From QHBQ01 sp038230695 (lineage in GTDB: Bacteria; Chloroflexota; Chloroflexia; QHBQ01), in assembly GCA_038230695.1 (NCBI GenBank), contig JBBRMT010000171.1, forward strand, positions 1 through 9,742: a stretch of DNA of 9,742 bases. Reading direction: 5' to 3'. The notes under the pieces are model-generated. The model was not told the origin of the DNA. It did not search any database and worked only from the letters and a program-made list of their open reading frames with translations. The position numbers and the translations under genes are program-made. Of this stretch, positions 5,450 through 9,742 are shown piece by piece (position 1 is the stretch's first letter; every line of letters starts with the position of its first letter).

Positions 5450-6808
5450 ATGGCTGATGAACAGGTAACCCTGAAGTGGGCGTGGGGGCGGGCAACCGCG
5501 CCAGTTATCGAACAGCCCCAGGCTGGCTTCCTCGCCCTCGATGTAATCCCGCCTGCCAGCGTGCAAATGCCGCAGGCTCGCCCCAACCCCCTCAACCTCG
5601 CCTTCGTCCTCGATCATAGCGGCTCGATGGATGAGAACAACAAGCTGGGCCAGCTAAAAGAGGCGGTCAAGCTGGTGCTGGAGTTGCTCGATGCCCAGGA
5701 TCGCATCAGCATCATCGTCTTCTCCGATCGCGACAAAGTAATCGTGCCGTCCACCACCATTGGCGAGGCGAATCTGGATGAGATTAGAAGCAAGATTGAC
5801 GCGATTAAGGTGGAGGGCGGCACCACCATGAGCAAGGGGATGCGTACCGGACTGGCCGAACTGAAGAAAACCCCCGCTGGCGCTGCATACAGCAACCGCA
5901 TGATTTTGCTGACTGATGGGCAGACCTGGGGTGACACCGTGGGCGGCGATGAGCCAGTCTGCAAGAGCGTGGCGCAGGAATCGGCGCAAGAGGGCGTAGC
6001 AATTACCGCGCTGGGCCTCGGCACTGACTGGAATGAGACTTTGCTCGACGCAATTGCCGATGCGGGCGGCGGGCAGAGCGACTTCATCGCCCAGCCTGAC
6101 CAGATTGACAAGTTCTTCCAGCGCACCGTGCAGGAGATGAAGGAAGCCACTATTGCCAATGCCGTCCTCACCCTGCGGCTGGGCGGCGGCGTAGAAACCC
6201 GCACCCTTTACCAGATGACCCCGATGATTAAGAAGCTCAAGCTGGAGAACATCCAGAACGATAACGTGCTGACTGTCAAGATTGGCGATTTGCCGCTGGG
6301 CCGCAACCAGACCGTGCTGGCCGAGTTGCTGCTACCGCCGCGCCCCGCTGGCACCTTTCGCATCGCCCAGGTGCAGCTAAGTTACGACGCGCCGGATGGC
6401 AGCGGCACGCAGGAAGCGCAGGCCGATATTACCCTCACCTACGAAGTTGGCCCCGCCGAATCGCCGCGCATCGGCCTCGACCCCCGTGTGATGAACCTGG
6501 TGGAGAAGGCCACCGCCTTCCGCTTGCAGACCACCGCTCTCAGCGAAGCCGAAGTGGGCAACATCGCCAGCGCCACCACCAAGCTGCGGGCAGCGGCCAC
6601 TCGCCTGCTCAACCTGGGTGAAGTAGACCTGGCAAACCAGGCCGAAGCCGAGGCATCAGCGTTGGAAACCAGCGGTCGAATGACCGCCGCTGGCACCAAG
6701 AAGTTGACCTTCGCCACCCGCAAGCTGGCCCAGACCGAACTCGACGAGGCTATGCCAGAACCCGCTATTGCTGCGCCTGCTGGTGACGTTGCCGCAACCG
6801 AAGCATAG
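5450..6808 (+). CDS. VWA-domain protein 1 with helical C-terminal domain
   Basis: A 452-residue cytosolic protein with no signal peptide or membrane segment. The VWA domain covers about residues 45-225, with intact MIDAS metal-site residues: DHSGS (Asp55, Ser57, Ser59), Thr125 in GGTTM, and Asp156 in LLTDG. A beta-rich middle part (about 235-335) has NQTVLAELLLPPRPAGTFRIAQVQL, and a helical C-terminus (about 345-432) has VEKATAFRLQ and TKLRAAATRLLNLGEVDLANQAEAEA. This layout is like COG2304 (YfbK-type) VWA proteins, which mediate metal-dependent protein contacts. AAGGAGG (5432-5438) lies 11 nt before the ATG. It is first in a five-gene co-directional cluster and paralogous to the gene at 8287. 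The alanine-rich tail after about 433 looks disordered. The binding partner is unknown. Confidence 0.9.
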   Translation: MADEQVTLKWAWGRATAPVIEQPQAGFLALDVIPPASVQMPQARPNPLNLAFVLDHSGSMDENNKLGQLKEAVKLVLELLDAQDRISIIVFSDRDKVIVPSTTIGEANLDEIRSKIDAIKVEGGTTMSKGMRTGLAELKKTPAGAAYSNRMILLTDGQTWGDTVGGDEPVCKSVAQESAQEGVAITALGLGTDWNETLLDAIADAGGGQSDFIAQPDQIDKFFQRTVQEMKEATIANAVLTLRLGGGVETRTLYQMTPMIKKLKLENIQNDNVLTVKIGDLPLGRNQTVLAELLLPPRPAGTFRIAQVQLSYDAPDGSGTQEAQADITLTYEVGPAESPRIGLDPRVMNLVEKATAFRLQTTALSEAEVGNIASATTKLRAAATRLLNLGEVDLANQAEAEASALETSGRMTAAGTKKLTFATRKLAQTELDEAMPEPAIAAPAGDVAATEA

Positions 6809-6882
6809 GGCGCATCAGCCTAAACTTCAGGAACAACCAGGTCGGACATTCGTTGCACCGGCCAATCAGGAAGGAACTATCC

Positions 6883-7359
6883 GTGAACGAAGCAGAGGTC
6901 AGCCAGTACATCACGGCTACGTTTGACGGTGTGGATGTGGTAGTTGCTTCGGGTGATAGTTTCTTCTTCTACAACCCAGACATCAATGTGCCGCCGGATC
7001 ATACGTTTCCCTTTGTGACGCTGGTGACGAGCGATGGCAATGACGATTTCTCCAACCTAAACCGTCCTGAGACCTTCCGCTTGAACATCGGCCTCAGCAA
7101 GCAGACATTTCGCACGCTATTTGGCACGCCCAGGCTACCTGAGTATGGGGTTAGCGCGGCTGAAAGCGGGCCTGATGCTAGCGACTACGACTTCACCACG
7201 CTGGATCAATTGATGCCACACCCGGTATATGGCGGGATGTACTGGATGTGTGTACTCAACCCCAGCGACGAGACCTTTGCCACGAAAGTGCAGCCCCTGA
7301 TCGCCGAGGCATACGATATGGCGGTGAGCAAGTACAACAGAAAGACCGACCGCTTATGA
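6883..7359 (+). CDS. DUF6194-like protein
   Basis: A 158-residue protein from GTG at 6883, with AGGAAGGA 7 nt upstream. A TTG 30 bp further up is possible but lacks a ribosome binding site. The layout resembles the DUF6194 family: an N-terminal helix (EVSQYITATFDGVDVV), FFFYNP (27-32), SNLNRP (57-62), FRLNIG (65-70), MPHPVYG (111-117) and CVLNPS (123-128), with a C-terminal helix. I know no established activity for the family. No signal peptide is present. It sits between VWA protein 1 and the VOC protein, in the same direction and 74 bp after the former. Family naming is from recall; the coding call is firm. Confidence 0.82.
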   Translation: MNEAEVSQYITATFDGVDVVVASGDSFFFYNPDINVPPDHTFPFVTLVTSDGNDDFSNLNRPETFRLNIGLSKQTFRTLFGTPRLPEYGVSAAESGPDASDYDFTTLDQLMPHPVYGGMYWMCVLNPSDETFATKVQPLIAEAYDMAVSKYNRKTDRL

Positions 7360-7373
7360 CCATCCCTCGCCTA

Positions 7374-7401
7374 ATTCACCATTCACCATTCACCATTCAC
7401 C
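7374..7401. repeat. Heptanucleotide tandem array (ATTCACC), four perfect units
   Basis: Four exact ATTCACC units followed by ATT, then directly the ATG of the VOC gene. It fills the place where a ribosome binding site would normally be. Confidence 0.93.
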
Positions 7402-7404
7402 ATT

Positions 7405-8280
7405 ATGTCTATCTACCTTGACCACATACTAATCGCCGTACCCGACGTGGAGGTGGCGGCTAACCAACTCGGCCACGCGCTGGGGTTGATGTTCGCGCCG
7501 CCCAGCTACCATACGGACAGCGGCACGTACAACCGCATGGCCCGCTTCGCCAATGGCACCTCTATCGAACTGCTGGGTATCAGTGACCACCAGCAGCCCG
7601 CAACCGTGGGCGGCGCAGCGCATGACCCCAGCTACTTCGACAACGGGCCGAGCCAGTTTGGGTTCGCGCTGCATAGCGAGGACCTGCCCGCGCTGGTAGC
7701 CGCCAGCAAGGAGCGGGGCGGCAGCCTCATTGAACCAGAGTCGGGTGCAGCGCGGCTGCCCGACGGTTCGATGCGCTCGTGGATGAGCAGCCACCCAACC
7801 GAAGTCGAGGGAGAGCAGTTTCTGGTCGTGCCGTTCGTCATCCAGTATACCGAAGGCTGGGGCGCGGAGCTTTGGCGCACCCAGGGGCTGCTGGAGCATG
7901 AGATGGACTACAGCGGCGTTGTGGGGGTCAGCATTACGGCTACGCCCGATGAACTCGATGCCATCTACCTGTACAACTATATGCTGATCAACACGCGGGT
8001 GGGGCTGGATGGCCCGCCCTTCTACCCGCTGGATGACGGCAGCTTCATCGAAACGATGGTGGGTAGTCCCGATTACCCAGGCGGCAGCTACAAGCCATTC
8101 TACCCGCCACAGGTGCATACCATCTTCATCGCCGTGCCGAGCCTGGATGAAGCGGCCCGCAAGCTGCGGGCGTGGAAGGTGGAGTTTGTCGAGGAGCGGC
8201 GTTGGGACGAACACACCGCGCTCAGGATTGACCCGCAGGCAACGATGGGGCTGCGCTTCGCGCTGATTAGTGAGGAATAG
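7405..8280 (+). CDS. VOC family protein with two glyoxalase-like modules
   Basis: A 291-residue cytosolic protein. The N-terminal module (about 1-148) begins YLDHILIAVPDVEVAANQLG and has SGTYNRMARFANGTSIELLGI, the pattern of the Glyoxalase_3-like (PF13468-type) VOC fold. His7 and Glu55 are possible metal ligands. A second module (about 171-291) repeats the strand pattern: VVGVSITATPDELDAIYL, VHTIFIAVPSLDEAARKL and LRIDPQATMGLRFALI. VOC enzymes use a bound metal for isomerase, lyase or dioxygenase chemistry, and others act only in binding; the substrate cannot be told here. The ATG is set by the family N-terminus, but no Shine-Dalgarno site precedes it because the heptamer array abuts it. Its stop is 6 bp before VWA protein 2, so translational coupling is likely there. 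Confidence 0.88.
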   Translation: MSIYLDHILIAVPDVEVAANQLGHALGLMFAPPSYHTDSGTYNRMARFANGTSIELLGISDHQQPATVGGAAHDPSYFDNGPSQFGFALHSEDLPALVAASKERGGSLIEPESGAARLPDGSMRSWMSSHPTEVEGEQFLVVPFVIQYTEGWGAELWRTQGLLEHEMDYSGVVGVSITATPDELDAIYLYNYMLINTRVGLDGPPFYPLDDGSFIETMVGSPDYPGGSYKPFYPPQVHTIFIAVPSLDEAARKLRAWKVEFVEERRWDEHTALRIDPQATMGLRFALISEE

Positions 8281-8286
8281 AACCTT

Positions 8287-9603
8287 ATGGCTGACCCGAT
8301 TACCCTGAATGTGCAGATGGCCCGCCCTACCCTGCCCGCGCTCGGCACCGTGCAGGTGGCGCAAGCGATGGTCGAGGTGCGGCCTAATCCCGCCGCCTTC
8401 GCTGATGCGCCCACCTCGCTGAATATGTGCCTGGTAGTGGACATCAGCGGCAGCATGGAAGCGCAGAACAAGCTCGGCTACGCCAAAGAGGCGGTCAAGC
8501 TGGTGCTGGATCGCTTCAGCCCGCAGGATGCCATCTCCCTCATTGCCTTCAACAGCCGCCACCAGACGGTTATTCCGGCGCAGCTTGCCAACGATGTCAA
8601 TCGCCCCCGCCTGAAGCGCGACATTGACGCACTGCACCCCTCTGGCGGCACGCGCATGGCCCCCGCGATGCGCGAGGCGCTGCGCCAGCTTGCCCTCGGC
8701 GCACGGCTAGGCGGGCCGGACAACGCGCCGCTCAACCGCATCGTGCTGCTCACCGATGGCCGCACCGAAGCGGAGGCCGATTGTCTCAATGCCGCCACCC
8801 TGGCGGGCCAGCAGCACATCGGCGTTACCGCACTGGGCCTCGGCACCGACTGGAACGAGCGATTGCTGGATGAAATCGCCGCCCGTACCGGCGGCATTGC
8901 CGATTATGTAGACCAACCCTCGCGCATCGTGGACTACTTCCAGGAGGCGGTACGCGCCTTGCAGCAGGTGGTGATTGACAATGCGACCCTGCGCTTTCGT
9001 CTTGCCAGCGGGGTGAGCCTGCGTAATACCTACAAGGTGGTGCCGCAGATCAGCCAGCTTGCCTCTGCGCCCAACATCGGGGCCGACTTCGGGGTGGTCA
9101 GCGAATACTATCTCGGCCAGATTGAGCGGGGGCGCGGTCAGGCATTGATGATTGAGATGCTGCTGCCACCATCGGAGGCAGGCCGCTTCCGCGTTGCCAG
9201 CGCCGAGCTAACCTTCGACTTGCCCGCCAGCCGCCAGCGCGGGATGGTGGTCAGTTCCGACATTATCGCCACCTTTACCCCGCCCGCGCAGCTTACCAGC
9301 ACACCGCAAACCAACCAGGGGGTGATGAGCGTGGTGGAGAAGGTTGCCGCCTACAAGCTGCAAGAGCGGGCGCAGGAAGACCTCGACGCGGGCAACACCG
9401 GCGCGGCCATCCAGAAGTTGCAAGGGGCGGCCACACGGATGCTGTCGCAGGGCGAGATCGAAATGGCCCAGCGGCTGACCGCCGAGGCGCAGAACCTGCA
9501 ATCCAACCAGCCGATGAGCGACGAATCGCGCAAGGCGCTAAACTATGGGCTGCGTAAGACGGTGCATCTCAACCTGAACGACCCCAACAACCCGCTGTTT
9601 TAG
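8287..9603 (+). CDS. VWA-domain protein 2, paralogue of VWA protein 1
   Basis: A 438-residue cytosolic protein with the same architecture as the gene at 5450. The VWA domain (about 43-222) has DISGS (Asp52, Ser54, Ser56), Thr122 in GGTRM and Asp157 in LLTDG. The beta-rich part has GQALMIEMLLPPSEAGRFRVASAEL. The helical C-terminus has VVEKVAAYKLQERAQEDL and AIQKLQGAATRMLSQGEIEMAQ. Shared stretches such as NKLG..KEAVKLVL and TALGLGTDWNE..LD.IA show the two genes arose by duplication, and 26 bp are identical at DNA level (5657-5682 and 8485-8510). The middle region has diverged most. GAGGAA near the VOC stop serves as ribosome binding site. It lacks the Ala/Pro-rich tail of protein 1 and ends NDPNNPLF. 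Confidence 0.92.
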   Translation: MADPITLNVQMARPTLPALGTVQVAQAMVEVRPNPAAFADAPTSLNMCLVVDISGSMEAQNKLGYAKEAVKLVLDRFSPQDAISLIAFNSRHQTVIPAQLANDVNRPRLKRDIDALHPSGGTRMAPAMREALRQLALGARLGGPDNAPLNRIVLLTDGRTEAEADCLNAATLAGQQHIGVTALGLGTDWNERLLDEIAARTGGIADYVDQPSRIVDYFQEAVRALQQVVIDNATLRFRLASGVSLRNTYKVVPQISQLASAPNIGADFGVVSEYYLGQIERGRGQALMIEMLLPPSEAGRFRVASAELTFDLPASRQRGMVVSSDIIATFTPPAQLTSTPQTNQGVMSVVEKVAAYKLQERAQEDLDAGNTGAAIQKLQGAATRMLSQGEIEMAQRLTAEAQNLQSNQPMSDESRKALNYGLRKTVHLNLNDPNNPLF

Positions 9604-9615
9604 CAAGGAGATGCA

Positions 9616-9742
9616 ATGAGCCAGACTATCATCCACGTAGACGCATTTACCAGCCAACCGTTCGCGGGCAATCCGGCGGGGGTGTGCATCCTGCCCCAGC
9701 CTGGCGATGCCGCCTGGATGCAGCTTGTCGCCCGCGAGATGA
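9616..9742 (+). CDS. PhzF-family isomerase/epimerase, N-terminus only
   Basis: Forty-two residues to the window edge: IIHVDAFTSQPFAGNPAGVC, then MQLVAREM. This matches the start of PhzF-like (PF02567, diaminopimelate-epimerase fold) proteins, in which 'DAFt..pf.GNPaaV' is characteristic. The catalytic glutamate of PhzF (in the NLSE motif) would follow just beyond the window, so activity cannot be judged. AAGGAG (9605-9610) lies 5 nt before the ATG. An earlier ATG at 9611 meets a stop at once. It follows VWA protein 2 by 12 bp and is probably the fifth gene of the operon. Membership in PhzF does not imply phenazine synthesis. Confidence 0.9.
   Translation, partial: MSQTIIHVDAFTSQPFAGNPAGVCILPQPGDAAWMQLVAREM

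Noticed and set aside
7429..8637. 402-residue minus-strand open frame
   Set aside because: It covers the VOC gene and the start of VWA protein 2 in antisense, has a His/Arg-rich translation without recognisable motifs, and is a shadow of those genes.
9616..9742. Phenazine biosynthesis locus
   Set aside because: A single PhzF-family N-terminus is present. The family is broad, and none of the other phz genes is in the window.

Overview
The window looks like a chromosomal segment of a Chloroflexota-like bacterium with moderately high GC. The clearest pointer is the secreted protein at 1173-2963, which carries two tandem 'FGYPIS ... FERNRFEYHPE' modules, a type I know mainly from Chloroflexota exported proteins. 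Heptanucleotide tandem arrays and GTAGGGGCG-type hairpin repeats between genes fit the same kind of genome. The phylum assignment is inference; no marker phylogeny could be run.

Left part (1-4268): metK (SAM synthetase, minus strand, 3' end outside the window) is transcribed divergently from an exported beta-propeller sugar-dehydrogenase-like protein. That gene converges on ruvB (Holliday junction helicase motor, minus strand). A hairpin repeat lies between the two convergent genes and is oriented so that it could terminate ruvB. The ruvB promoter (TTGACA-N18-TACAAT) is overlapped by a perfect 22-bp palindrome, which looks like a repressor operator, possibly LexA-type.

Middle part (4269-5449): mostly non-coding. 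It holds a tRNA-Lys(UUU) gene with its own consensus promoter and an intrinsic terminator, a solitary HicB-like small protein, and an unannotated 58-residue minus-strand protein whose stop codon overlaps that of the HicB-like gene. It also has repeats and a promoter for the next operon.

Right part (5450-9742): a five-gene co-directional cluster with gaps of 74, 45, 6 and 12 bp. It encodes VWA protein 1, a DUF6194-like protein, a two-module VOC (glyoxalase-like) protein, VWA protein 2 (a paralogue of the first), and the start of a PhzF-family isomerase/epimerase. The two VWA proteins have intact MIDAS residues, no signal peptide or membrane segment, and a shared helical C-terminal domain, so they are probably cytosolic metal-dependent scaffolds. 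This twin-VWA operon is the best candidate here for an uncharacterised system. What it acts on cannot be read from the sequence.
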